A stretch of 21,809 bases of DNA from Thiobacillaceae bacterium (GCA_012274165.1 JAAPAA010000094.1:1-21809); one strand, 5' to 3'; counted from the first letter of the stretch, positions 6,724-14,580 are shown. The notes: generated by a model from the letters alone, not told the origin. Numbers and translations: made by a program.

Positions 6724-7713
6724 ATGGCGCCCCAATTCGACAAAGCCAGCACGCCAGAAAAACCACGCTTGCTGGATGAGGTGCGTAACCGCATTCGCTC
6801 CAACCATTACAGCCTGCGCACCGAGCAGGCTTACGCGCACTGGATTAAACGCTATATCTACTTTCACGACAAGCGGCATCCGGTGGAGATGGGCGCGGCT
6901 GAGGTGGAGGCGTTTTTGACTTCTCTGGCGGTGGAACGGCAGGTGGCGGCGGCGACGCAAAAACAGGCATTGGCGGCGCTGCTGTTTTTGTATCGCGAGG
7001 TGCTGGAGCTTGATCTGCCATGGCTGGACGGGATTACGCGCGCGAAGCAGCGGGTACGGGTTCCGGTCGTGCTGACGCAAACGGAAGTGAAACGCTTGCT
7101 GGATTTGATGGAGGGAACGCCAGGGCTGATGGCGCGCTTGCTCTATGGCAGCGGGATGCGTTTGATGGAGGGGGTGCGGCTGAGGGTGAAGGACATCGAT
7201 TTCGAGCGGCACGAAATTACGGTGCACGAGGGCAAGGGCGGCAAAGACCGGCGAACGATGTTACCGACGAGCCTGGTTGAGCCGTTGCAGGCGCACCTGG
7301 TTCGGGTGCGCGCGCTGTTCGACGGGGATCGGGCGCAGGATTTGCCGGGTGTGCAAATGCCGGATGCGTTGGCGCGCAAATATCCGGATGCGGCTTCGAG
7401 CTGGGGCTGGTTTTGGGTGTTTCCTTCGGTCAGTTTGTCAGTTGATCCACGCAGCGATATTCGTCGCCGCCATCACGCACATGAGCAGGTGTTGCAGCGC
7501 GCGATCAAGCGGGCGGTGCAGGCAGCGGGGATTGCCAAGCCTGCCACGACGCACACGCTGCGCCATTCGTTCGCGACGCATTTGCTGGAAGGCGGCTACG
7601 ACATCCGCACGGTGCAGGAGCTGCTCGGGCATGCGGATGTTTCGACGACGATGATTTATACGCATGTGCTGAATAAGGGCGGGCGTGGTGTGGTGAGTCC
7701 GCTGGATCGATGA
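6724..7713 (+). CDS. intI: Integron integrase IntI
   Basis: A 329-residue tyrosine recombinase that excises and inserts gene cassettes at attI/attC. The N-terminal SAM-like domain (residues about 14-105) contains NHYSLRTEQAYAHWIKRYI, as in other IntI proteins. Catalytic residues are present: R146 (GSGMRL), K171/K174 (GKGGKD), H277 and R280 (HTLRH), H303 (GHADV) and Y312 (MIYTHV). The insertion specific to IntI, not found in XerCD, is visible at about 214-235 (DALARKYPDAASSWGWFWVF). Length is typical and the frame is intact, so the enzyme is probably active. It points away from the cassettes, as is standard. Its stop overlaps the tadA start by 4 bases. Confidence 0.96.
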   Translation: MAPQFDKASTPEKPRLLDEVRNRIRSNHYSLRTEQAYAHWIKRYIYFHDKRHPVEMGAAEVEAFLTSLAVERQVAAATQKQALAALLFLYREVLELDLPWLDGITRAKQRVRVPVVLTQTEVKRLLDLMEGTPGLMARLLYGSGMRLMEGVRLRVKDIDFERHEITVHEGKGGKDRRTMLPTSLVEPLQAHLVRVRALFDGDRAQDLPGVQMPDALARKYPDAASSWGWFWVFPSVSLSVDPRSDIRRRHHAHEQVLQRAIKRAVQAAGIAKPATTHTLRHSFATHLLEGGYDIRTVQELLGHADVSTTMIYTHVLNKGGRGVVSPLDR

Positions 7714-8183
7714 TGACAGACGAAGACTACATGCGCACCGCGCTCGAACTCGCCCGCCAGGGCTGGGACGCGGGCGAGGTGCCGGTGGGTGCGCTGGTGG
7801 TGTGCGGCGGCGAGGTGGTGGGGCGCGGGTTCAACCAGCCGATTTCCAGCCACGACCCGACGGCACATGCCGAGGTGATGGCGCTGCGCGATGCGGCGGG
7901 GCGGCTGGCGAATTACCGGCTGGCGGGCTGCACCCTGTATGTGACGATGGAGCCGTGCGTGATGTGCGCGGGGGCGATTCTGCATTCGCGGGTGGCGCGG
8001 GTGGTGTATGGCGCGCGCGAGTACAAGACCGGCGCACATGGCAGCATCATGGATGTGTTCGCCGAGCCGCGTTTGAATCATCATTGCGACATCACCGGCG
8101 GGGTGCTGGCAGACGAATGCGCGGCGCTGATCTCGGGGTTTTTCGAGGCGCGGCGGCAGCAAAAGAAGGAGGCGACACCATGA
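7710..8183 (+). CDS. tadA: tRNA-specific adenosine deaminase TadA
   Basis: Deaminates the wobble adenosine 34 of tRNA-Arg(ACG) to inosine. The 157-residue protein has the zinc-dependent deaminase signature: HAE at 53-55 (H53 ligand, E55 proton shuttle) and EPCVMC at 81-86 (C83 and C86 ligands), plus the family-typical NQPISSHDPTAHAE and ALRDAA. Two ATGs in frame at 7710 and 7713 are possible starts; either overlaps or abuts the intI stop (TGA 7711-7713). The overlap implies co-transcription and possibly coupled translation with the integrase gene. Its own stop overlaps the next gene by 4 bases. Confidence 0.95.
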   Translation: MMTDEDYMRTALELARQGWDAGEVPVGALVVCGGEVVGRGFNQPISSHDPTAHAEVMALRDAAGRLANYRLAGCTLYVTMEPCVMCAGAILHSRVARVVYGAREYKTGAHGSIMDVFAEPRLNHHCDITGGVLADECAALISGFFEARRQQKKEATP

Positions 8184-8674
8184 ACAATTTGTTTATCGAG
8201 GTGGATATCCGTTTGCAGCAGTTGTATCTGTGGGAGTCGCATCCGGATGGCGACATGCTGATCCGGCAATATGCCGTTTCCACTGCGGCGAACGGGGCAG
8301 GGGAGCAGAGCGGCAGCCATTGCACGCCGCGCGGCCGCCACTGCATCGCGGAAAAAATCGGCGCAGGCACGCCCATGTGTTCGGCCTTCAAGTCACGCGT
8401 GCCAACGGGGGAAATCTGGACCCCCGAGCTGGACGCCGAAAACCCGGGGCGCGACTGGATCCTCACGCGCATCCTGTGGCTGGAAGGGCTGGAGCCGGGC
8501 AAGAATCAGGGCGGCTGCGTGGACTCGCACGACCGCTTTATCTACATTCATGGCACCAATGAGGAACACACACTCGGCACACCCGCATCGCACGGCTGCA
8601 TCCGCATGAAGAATGCGGATGTGGCGGAGTTGTTCGAGCTGGTGGATGAAGGGACCGAGGTGCGGATTTCGTAG
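8180..8674 (+). CDS. L,D-transpeptidase (YkuD domain)
   Basis: A 164-residue YkuD-domain protein. Members cross-link peptidoglycan between meso-diaminopimelate residues or attach lipoproteins, using a catalytic cysteine. The signature is complete: IYIHGTN (H124), then ASHGCIRM with C140 as nucleophile and R142. The ATG at 8180 follows an AAGGAGG ribosome binding site at 8166-8172 and overlaps the tadA stop as ATGA. The protein begins directly with the domain (NNLFIEVDIRLQQLYLW) and has no signal peptide or membrane helix, which is odd for a periplasmic enzyme. In-frame sequence upstream lies inside tadA and offers no signal peptide. Confidence 0.9.
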   Translation: MNNLFIEVDIRLQQLYLWESHPDGDMLIRQYAVSTAANGAGEQSGSHCTPRGRHCIAEKIGAGTPMCSAFKSRVPTGEIWTPELDAENPGRDWILTRILWLEGLEPGKNQGGCVDSHDRFIYIHGTNEEHTLGTPASHGCIRMKNADVAELFELVDEGTEVRIS

Positions 8675-8683
8675 GGGCCGAAT

Positions 8684-9133
8684 ATGGGGGATGCCATCCG
8701 AAATGACGTGCCCGATTTGCGCGATCTTGCAAGCCGCTTTCCCCTCAGCGGACTGATCCAGGCGATATATCTGCGGCCCCAGCGCCGCGCTGACGTGCAG
8801 TCGGTGGCGCACGCTGTGGCGATTGCCGCATGCGCGCTGCACGGCGACCACCACGCGAGCCGTTCAACGATTGCGCTGGGCCACGCGCTGGGCTTCGCTG
8901 TCGTGGCCGAAGGCATCGAGACCGAGGCCGACCTGGCCTGGCTGCATGAGAGCGGCTGCGATATCGGCCAGGGTTATTTCATTGCGCGTCCGTTGGAAGC
9001 TGCCCGCATTTTTCGACTGGGTCAGCATGAACAGAACACGCGCTTTCTGGGCCTGAGACAGGTTTCCAACAAACCAGACGCTGTTCAAAGACTCCAGGGT
9101 TTGGCCAGATTCCAGCCTATGCCCTGGCAGTAG
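8684..9133 (+). pseudogene. Chimeric remnant: MOSC-like N-terminus joined to EAL C-terminus
   Basis: An open frame of 149 codons in two unrelated parts. Residues 1-58 (RFPLSGLIQAIYLRPQRRAD followed by VQSV and LHGDHHASR) resemble the N-terminal part of MOSC domain proteins, which bind molybdenum cofactor-derived sulfur. From residue 60 (about base 8861) to residue 111 the sequence is the end of an EAL phosphodiesterase: LGHALGFAVVAEGIETEADL, SGCDIGQGYFIARPL. Neither half is complete: the MOSC part lacks its catalytic cysteine region and the EAL part lacks the EAL motif. The frame is probably the product of a deletion that fused two adjacent genes. The last 38 codons are non-homologous and overlap the opposite-strand gene that ends at 9085. 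The EAL assignment is firm, the MOSC one moderate. Confidence 0.65.
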
Positions 9134-9360
9134 ATGCAGGGCACGATTCCCTGTTTGCCGGTACCGCTGCAACTGGTGCAGCTTTTCCAGCCCGCATCGC
9201 GCGAGGCGGTGGAAAAGCTGCCGCTACAGCGGTGGCCGCGGGAGCTGCGTCCGCACGGCTGGTTGAGAGATTCCTTGCGATAGGTGATGGCTCCGCAGAG
9301 TTTGCAGACGCCGAGCGGGTGCGGCTTGATGGCGTCAGGTGACAGTTCGGTGTTTGCCAT
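9085..9360 (-). CDS. Small zinc-finger-like protein with CxxC and CxxCxGxG motifs
   Basis: A 91-residue protein with four cysteine groups: CKLC at 19-22, single Cys at 36 and 45, CTSCSGTG at 61-68 and CIYCQGIG at 75-82. The last two are of the CxxCxGxG type found in the zinc-binding centre of DnaJ and its relatives, so one or two structural zinc sites are likely. There is no J domain and I do not recognise a named family. The ATG (9358-9360) follows a GAGGAA ribosome binding site. The 3' end overlaps by 49 bases, on the opposite strand, the tail of the MOSC/EAL remnant. Possible roles are protein binding or redox sensing; this is inference from the motif only. Confidence 0.7.
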   Translation of the reverse strand: MANTELSPDAIKPHPLGVCKLCGAITYRKESLNQPCGRSSRGHRCSGSFSTASRDAGWKSCTSCSGTGKQGIVPCIYCQGIGWNLAKPWSL

Positions 9361-9491
9361 GATGGGTTCCTCACAGGATGAATAAATTGCGCTCGAAGCC
9401 GTGCGCGGGGATGAGGAAAGTCACTTTGAGGGCTGGGCAGCCGTGTCTGACGCACAGTGTGGCGCCAATGAGGAAAGCAGACAACAAGCAT

Positions 9492-9510
9492 AAAAAACCA
9501 TGCGGTTTTT
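9492..9510. terminator. Weak terminator-like hairpin
   Basis: A short stem AAAAACC-ATGC-GGTTTTT with T-runs on both sides, so it could act in either direction. Only two G-C pairs make it weak. It lies between the zinc-finger-like gene and the GGDEF/EAL fusion gene. Confidence 0.3.
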
Positions 9511-9542
9511 GACTGCCATTCGTACTAGCGAAACAAACCATT

Positions 9543-9569
9543 TTGACGGTATTAATGACGGCATATAGT
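9543..9569 (+). promoter_or_regulatory. Possible promoter and direct repeat upstream of the c-di-GMP fusion gene
   Basis: TTGACG at 9543-9548 and TATAGT at 9564-9569 are separated by 15 bases, slightly short for a sigma-70 promoter. TGACGG is repeated (TGACGG-TATTAA-TGACGG) with a 12-base period inside the spacer, which could be an operator. The start codon of the fusion gene lies 38 bases further on. Confidence 0.35.
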
Positions 9570-9607
9570 GGGTAGGATGGAGCCGTTCCTATTCTTCCCG
9601 TGTTGTC

Positions 9608-12600
9608 ATGGCTCGTGTCGCGACCCCTCTCACCGTCAGCCTTATCCGTCAGGTCCAACCGGCCAGCAAGCCGGTCAAACTGGCGGACGGCGGCGGCATG
9701 TATTTGCTGGTGCGGCCGGAGGGCGCGCGCTATTGGCGGCTGGATTACCGCTTTGACGGCAAGCGTAAAACGCTGGCGCTAGGGGTTTATCCGGAGGTTT
9801 CGCTCAGTGAGGCGAGAAAGCGCCGCCACACTGCCAAAGTTTTGCTGGCGGAGGGGCTGGATCCCGGCTCGGTGCGTAAGGCAGACAAGGCGGACCACAA
9901 ACTGCATATCGACCCGGATCATCCAGCCTGCGCGCTCGCTGTTCTGGGCGAGGGCGTGTGGGACTGGGAACTGAGCAGCGGACGGGTTCGGCATAACGCA
10001 CCGTGGGCGCGCCTGATGGGGCTGGATGAGCGCCAGCTTGAGCACACCTGGCAAGCGGCATTCGCCTGCCTGCATGAACAGGATCAGGAAGAGGTGATGG
10101 CAGCGATCCGGCACTGTCTGGCCGGTAAGGCAGCTTTTGACTTCGAGTGCCGCATTCGACGTGCGGATGACAGCGTGATCTGGGTGCAGAACCACGGCGA
10201 AGTGATGGCGCGTGGCACCGACGGCAAACCCCTGCTCATGGTGGGCAGCCTGCACGAAATCACCAAACAGAAACGCGAAACGCTGGTGATGCAGCGGCGC
10301 AATCTGATCCTGCAGACGATTGCGGCGGTGAGCGAGATGCTCATGGCGGAACTGCCCGAGCAGGAGCTGATGTCGCGCATCTGCCAGGAACTGGTTCGGG
10401 ACGATCTGTTTAGCATGGCCTGGATCGGCCTGCTGGATGCAGACGGGGTGAGGGTGCGGCCGGTGGCCGAGGCTGGCTTCGCCCGGGACTATCTGAGTCA
10501 GGCGGATATCCGGTGCGACGACTCGCCGCAGGGACAAGGCCCCACCGGCACCGCCATCCGCTCGAATGTCACGGTGATCAACGACGACACGGAAACCAGC
10601 CAGCAGTTCGCGCCGTGGCGGGAACGCGCGCAGGCTCAGGGTTATCGTTCATCGGCGGCGACGCCGTTGCGGGTGCATGGCCGGGTGGTCGGCACCCTCA
10701 ACGTGTATGCCGCTGAGCCGCACGCATTCGGGCCGGACAAGGTGATGCTGCTGGAAAAGCTGGCCACCGATCTGGGCGTGGCCATCGGCCATCGCGCGGC
10801 GCTGGCGGCCCTGCGCGAGAGCGAAGAGCGGTTCCGCCTGCTGCTGGAGGCTTCTCCCGAGGCAATCTTCGGGGTGGATACCCAGGGCATCTGCACCTTC
10901 GTGAACCCGGCCTGTCTCGACATGCTGGGATACACGCAGGCTGAAATGCTCGACAAGTGCATGCATCCGCTCATCCATCACACCTATCCGGATGGCCGGC
11001 CGTATCCCAAGGACGCGTGCCATGTTCGCCGCTCCACCCTGGAAGGCAAGCCCACGCATGTCGACAGCGAGGTGCACTGGCGCAAGGATGGCAGCAGTTT
11101 CCCGGTGGAGTATTGGTCTCACCCGATTGTCCGGGATGGCGAACTGGTGGGGGCGGTGGTCAATTTTGTCGACATCACCGAGCGCAAGTTCGCTGAGGAA
11201 GCGCTACGCAAGAGTGAAGCGCGTTTCCGTGCCATGGCCGAACATTCAGCCGACTGGATCTGGGCGACTGACCTGCAGGGGCGGTATACCTATAGCAACC
11301 CGCAGGGCGTGGCCAGCCTGGGCTATACGGCAGACGAATTTCTGGCCCTCGATGCTTCCGCCCTGGTGCATCCGGAGGATCTGGCCCTGGTCGATGAACG
11401 ACTCGCAAAAGCGGTGGCGGCCCAGCAAGGCTGGAACAACATCGTGCTGCGCTGGCGCCATCGCAACGGCAGTTATCGTACCCTCGAGTCCAACGCCTCG
11501 GCGCTGTTCGACGAGGCGGGGCAGTTGGTTGGATTCCAGGGGGTGGACCGCGATATCACCGATCGCAAGCAGGCTGAGGCGCGCATCGAGTTTCTGGCGC
11601 ACCATGATGCCCTGACCGGGCTGCCGAATCGCGTGCTGCTGCGCGACCGCTTTGAGCATGCGCTGGCCATGTCGGAACGTTCCCATTCCAGGGTGGCGAT
11701 GCTGTTCCTTGATCTGGATAACTTCAAGGTGGTGAACGACACCATGGGCCATGCTGCGGGCGATCAGTTGCTGCTGGAGGTGGTGACGCGCCTGTCGCGT
11801 TGTATGCGCGAGAGCGACACCATCAGCCGTCAGGGCGGTGATGAATTCATCCTCCTGCTGAATGACATTCCCGACCAGGAAACGGTGGAACGGATCGCCG
11901 GAGAAATCCTCGAGAGCCTGGCCGAGCCGGTGGAGATAAACGGTCACGTGCTGAATGCCTCCGGCAGCATCGGCGTCGTCATCTACCCGGAGGATGGCCG
12001 CGACTTCGACGGTCTGCTGCAGAAAGCCGATACCGCGATGTACAACGCCAAGAATGCCGGCCGCAATACCTACCGCTTCTTTGATGACCAGATGAACCTG
12101 CAGGCGCACGAACACCTGCTGCTGCAAAATCGCCTGCACCAGGCGCTTTTTCGCGCCGAGTTCTATCTGCACTATCAACCGCAACTGGAAATCGATAGCG
12201 GCAAGGTGATCGGCGTGGAGGCACTTCTGCGCTGGAACAATCCGGAACTGGGCGAGGTCGTGCCGGCCCGCTTCATCCCGGTGGCGGAAGACTGCGGGCT
12301 GATTGTGCCGATCGGCGCCTGGGTGATGGAAGAGGCATGCCGGCAGGCGCAGTTGTGGCGGCAGGCCGGATGGCCCGACCTGACCATGGCGGTCAACCTG
12401 TCTGCCCTGCAGTTCCGCCGCCCCGGCTTGACCGAGATGGTGGCGGGCGCACTGGAGCGGAGCGGCTTGCCGCCGCATTTGCTGGAACTTGAGCTGACCG
12501 AGTCCATCCTGCTGCAGGACGCGGAAAACAATCTGGATACGGTGCGCCAGCTGAAAGCCTTGGGCGTGCGGCTGTCGATCGACGATTTTGGTACGGGCTA

Positions 12601-12898
12601 TTCGTCGCTCAGCTATCTCAAGCGCTTTGCGGTCGACAAGCTGAAAATCGACCGTTCTTTCGTGCGTGACATCGGCACCGATCCGGACGATGCGGCGATT
12701 GTCCGTGCGGTGATCCAGCTGGCGCGCAGCCTGCGTCTGGGCATCATCGCCGAAGGGGTGGAAACGCAGGAACAGCTGGCGTTTCTGCGCGAGGAAGGCT
12801 GCCAGGAAGCGCAGGGTTTTCTATTCAGCCGGCCGCTGGCGCCCGCCGCCCTGAAAGCCTTTTTAAGCGAGCGCATGGCGACCGCCAGCAAGACTTGA
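9608..12898 (+). CDS. Integrase arm-type (DUF4102)-PAS-GAF-PAS-PAS-GGDEF-EAL fusion protein
   Basis: A 1096-residue c-di-GMP enzyme with an unexpected N-terminus. Residues 1-93 (LADGGGMYLLVRPEGARYWR, YRFDGKRKTLALGVYPEVSL, SEARKRR) are the arm-type DNA-binding domain of P4-like phage integrases (DUF4102); no recombinase core follows. Then come PAS (about 105-222), GAF (235-395), PAS (405-525, ending VVNFVDITERK), PAS (535-655, ending GVDRDITDRK), GGDEF (660-825) and EAL (840-1085). The cyclase has intact GGDEF at 743-747 with inhibitory site RESD at 734-737. The phosphodiesterase has EAL at 871-873 plus N930, E965, D992/D993, K1013, E1049 and E1052. No membrane segment or signal peptide is visible, so it is cytoplasmic. 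Start choice: ATG at 9608 gives the standard DUF4102 N-terminus; the ribosome binding site is weak. It is convergent with the AI-2E permease gene, 18 bases away. Confidence 0.93.
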   Translation: MARVATPLTVSLIRQVQPASKPVKLADGGGMYLLVRPEGARYWRLDYRFDGKRKTLALGVYPEVSLSEARKRRHTAKVLLAEGLDPGSVRKADKADHKLHIDPDHPACALAVLGEGVWDWELSSGRVRHNAPWARLMGLDERQLEHTWQAAFACLHEQDQEEVMAAIRHCLAGKAAFDFECRIRRADDSVIWVQNHGEVMARGTDGKPLLMVGSLHEITKQKRETLVMQRRNLILQTIAAVSEMLMAELPEQELMSRICQELVRDDLFSMAWIGLLDADGVRVRPVAEAGFARDYLSQADIRCDDSPQGQGPTGTAIRSNVTVINDDTETSQQFAPWRERAQAQGYRSSAATPLRVHGRVVGTLNVYAAEPHAFGPDKVMLLEKLATDLGVAIGHRAALAALRESEERFRLLLEASPEAIFGVDTQGICTFVNPACLDMLGYTQAEMLDKCMHPLIHHTYPDGRPYPKDACHVRRSTLEGKPTHVDSEVHWRKDGSSFPVEYWSHPIVRDGELVGAVVNFVDITERKFAEEALRKSEARFRAMAEHSADWIWATDLQGRYTYSNPQGVASLGYTADEFLALDASALVHPEDLALVDERLAKAVAAQQGWNNIVLRWRHRNGSYRTLESNASALFDEAGQLVGFQGVDRDITDRKQAEARIEFLAHHDALTGLPNRVLLRDRFEHALAMSERSHSRVAMLFLDLDNFKVVNDTMGHAAGDQLLLEVVTRLSRCMRESDTISRQGGDEFILLLNDIPDQETVERIAGEILESLAEPVEINGHVLNASGSIGVVIYPEDGRDFDGLLQKADTAMYNAKNAGRNTYRFFDDQMNLQAHEHLLLQNRLHQALFRAEFYLHYQPQLEIDSGKVIGVEALLRWNNPELGEVVPARFIPVAEDCGLIVPIGAWVMEEACRQAQLWRQAGWPDLTMAVNLSALQFRRPGLTEMVAGALERSGLPPHLLELELTESILLQDAENNLDTVRQLKALGVRLSIDDFGTGYSSLSYLKRFAVDKLKIDRSFVRDIGTDPDDAAIVRAVIQLARSLRLGIIAEGVETQEQLAFLREEGCQEAQGFLFSRPLAPAALKAFLSERMATASKT

Positions 12899-12916
12899 GT
12901 GCCGGGAATCATCACG

Positions 12917-13975
12917 TCAGGTCTTGCGCGATACCATCTCGTCGAGAAAACGCAGCAGCGTGGCAAGGACGGTCAGCAGCACCGGCCCGATGATCACGCC
13001 GATCATGCCGAAGGCCGAGAGGCCGCCAATGACGCCGATGAAAACAGCGAGCATCGACACCGGTGCCTGGCTCGAAATCAGAAACGGCCGCATCAGGTTA
13101 TCGGAGACCGACACGCCGAGCCCCCAGATCAACATGAAGAGTGCCCAGCCCCATTGCGATGTGGCGAGTAAATAGACCACCGCCGGCGCCCAGACAAGCG
13201 CAGCGCCGCCCACTGGCAGTAGCGCCAGAAGCGCTGTCAGCACCCCGAACACGACGGCCGTCGGTAATCCGGCGATGGATAACCCGATGCCCATCAGCGC
13301 GCCTTGTGCGAGCGCGGTCAAGCCAGCGCCATAGACCACGGCGCGTGTCGTGTCGCCAATCAGCTTGAGCAATTCCTCCCGGTGCAGGGGGTCCATCGGC
13401 ACCAGACGCACCACGCGGCCGAGCAGGTGGCGGCCGTCACGCAGCAGAAAGAACAGCAGGAACAACATGATGAAGAAATTCATGAGCGTGCCCAGGGCAC
13501 TGAGCACGATGTTCCCACCCGTGGCAGCCAGCGACTTCAGCAGCATATGGGCGCCGCTTTCCAGCCAGCCCTGGAGTTGTTCGGTCGAGGCAGTAAGATG
13601 CTGGCGTAACCACTCGGCAAGGCCGCCGATGAGGGGATGCCGCTCCAGCTGCGCAAGCAGACTGTTGTCGAAACGCACTTGCTGCAGCTGCGCAAGCATA
13701 TCCGCGAACTGACTCGCAAATGCCAAGCCCAGACTCACCAAAGGCCCCGCGAGCACAACAGGCACCAGCGCGGTGATGATCCCCGCCGACAGGCCCGCGC
13801 GTCCCTTCAGCTTGCGGGTCAGCCAGGCTTGCAGCGGCGCCAGCAGGAATGCAAGGCAGATTCCCCAGGCAAATGCGCCCCAGAAAGGCGCAAGCATCCA
13901 GTACAGGGCGAGGGCGAAAAGCAGCGTGACGACGATCACGAAGTCCTTGCGGTAGAGGTCAAAGTTCACAGCCAT
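12917..13975 (-). CDS. AI-2E family transporter (PerM/YdiK-like permease)
   Basis: A 352-residue inner-membrane protein of the AI-2E exporter (PF01594-type) family; members have been proposed as autoinducer exporters or Na+/H+ antiporters and the substrate cannot be told here. About eight hydrophobic segments frame a central hydrophilic region (LLAQLERHPLIGGLAEWLRQ). Family stretches are NFFIMLFLLFFLLRDG, YGAGLTALAQGALMGIGLSI, LLALLPVGGAALVW and a final FGMIGVIIGPVLL. I chose ATG 13973-13975 (MAVNFDLYRKDF), which has a GGGAG ribosome binding site five bases upstream; an in-frame ATG at 14194 would add 73 residues of unlike sequence. Divergent from the elaB-type operon. Confidence 0.9.
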   Translation of the reverse strand: MAVNFDLYRKDFVIVVTLLFALALYWMLAPFWGAFAWGICLAFLLAPLQAWLTRKLKGRAGLSAGIITALVPVVLAGPLVSLGLAFASQFADMLAQLQQVRFDNSLLAQLERHPLIGGLAEWLRQHLTASTEQLQGWLESGAHMLLKSLAATGGNIVLSALGTLMNFFIMLFLLFFLLRDGRHLLGRVVRLVPMDPLHREELLKLIGDTTRAVVYGAGLTALAQGALMGIGLSIAGLPTAVVFGVLTALLALLPVGGAALVWAPAVVYLLATSQWGWALFMLIWGLGVSVSDNLMRPFLISSQAPVSMLAVFIGVIGGLSAFGMIGVIIGPVLLTVLATLLRFLDEMVSRKT

Positions 13976-14262
13976 AACTCCCATATTTCGAGTCCACAAC
14001 GCCTTGATACGCTGGTGGAGAACGTCGTTCAGCGAGTGATTGTGCAGGAAGCTGCGCCAGTCGGCGTATCTTTCCACAGCAGGTCTGGTTTTGCCGGACG
14101 GCTGCGTCAATTTCCTGGCCGGCATCGACCAGGCCGTCGAGGTAATGTGGAGCGCGAGCAGCGTACTCACCGTCAAAAAGGACATGCGGGTCAAGTGAGC
14201 TATAGTTGGCTGAGAGCCTTCCTTGTTGAGGCGCTGTGTTATTAACCAGAGGGGAAATATCC

Positions 14263-14580
14263 ATGAACACCGAGAATCTGTCTGATGTTACGAAAGACCA
14301 GTTGATCCATGATTTCAAGGCGGTGGTTGCCGATGCGGAAGCGCTGCTGAAGGCAACGGCTGGGCAGGGCGGCGAGACGGTGGCAACCATCCGCGCCAGG
14401 GTGGAAGAGTCTCTCGCTACTGCAAAAGTAAAAATGGCCGATGCCCAGGCGGCGCTGGTGGATAAAACCAAGGCTGCCGCCAAGGCGACGGATGAATATG
14501 TCCACGTCCATCCGTGGCAGGCGATTGGTGTCGCTGCAAGTGTCGGCATGGTGATCGGCCTGCTGATTGGTCGGCGCTAA
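14263..14580 (+). CDS. ElaB/YqjD family (DUF883) membrane-anchored ribosome-binding-type protein
   Basis: A 105-residue tail-anchored protein. Residues 1-80 form a long charged helix (VVADAEALLKATAGQGGETV, ARVEESLATAKVKMADAQAA) and residues 86-103 a single C-terminal membrane helix rich in glycine (AIGVAASVGMVIGLLIGRR) preceded by the family-typical VHPWQ. E. coli ElaB and YqjD are stationary-phase inner-membrane proteins that bind ribosomes. The ATG at 14263 follows a strong AGAGGGGA at 14249-14256. It is the first gene of a three-gene operon with the YqjE- and YqjK-like genes, matching the enterobacterial yqjDEK order. Confidence 0.92.
   Translation: MNTENLSDVTKDQLIHDFKAVVADAEALLKATAGQGGETVATIRARVEESLATAKVKMADAQAALVDKTKAAAKATDEYVHVHPWQAIGVAASVGMVIGLLIGRR

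Noticed and set aside
9361..9607. tRNA gene or phage attachment site next to the integrase-arm domain
   Set aside because: P4-type integrases usually sit beside a tRNA, but no cloverleaf-like sequence or att repeat is visible here.
11246..12478. Long open frame on the minus strand inside the GGDEF/EAL gene
   Set aside because: Histidine/arginine/glutamine-rich translation typical of the antisense of a GC-rich gene; no family resemblance, and the plus strand encodes well-conserved domains.
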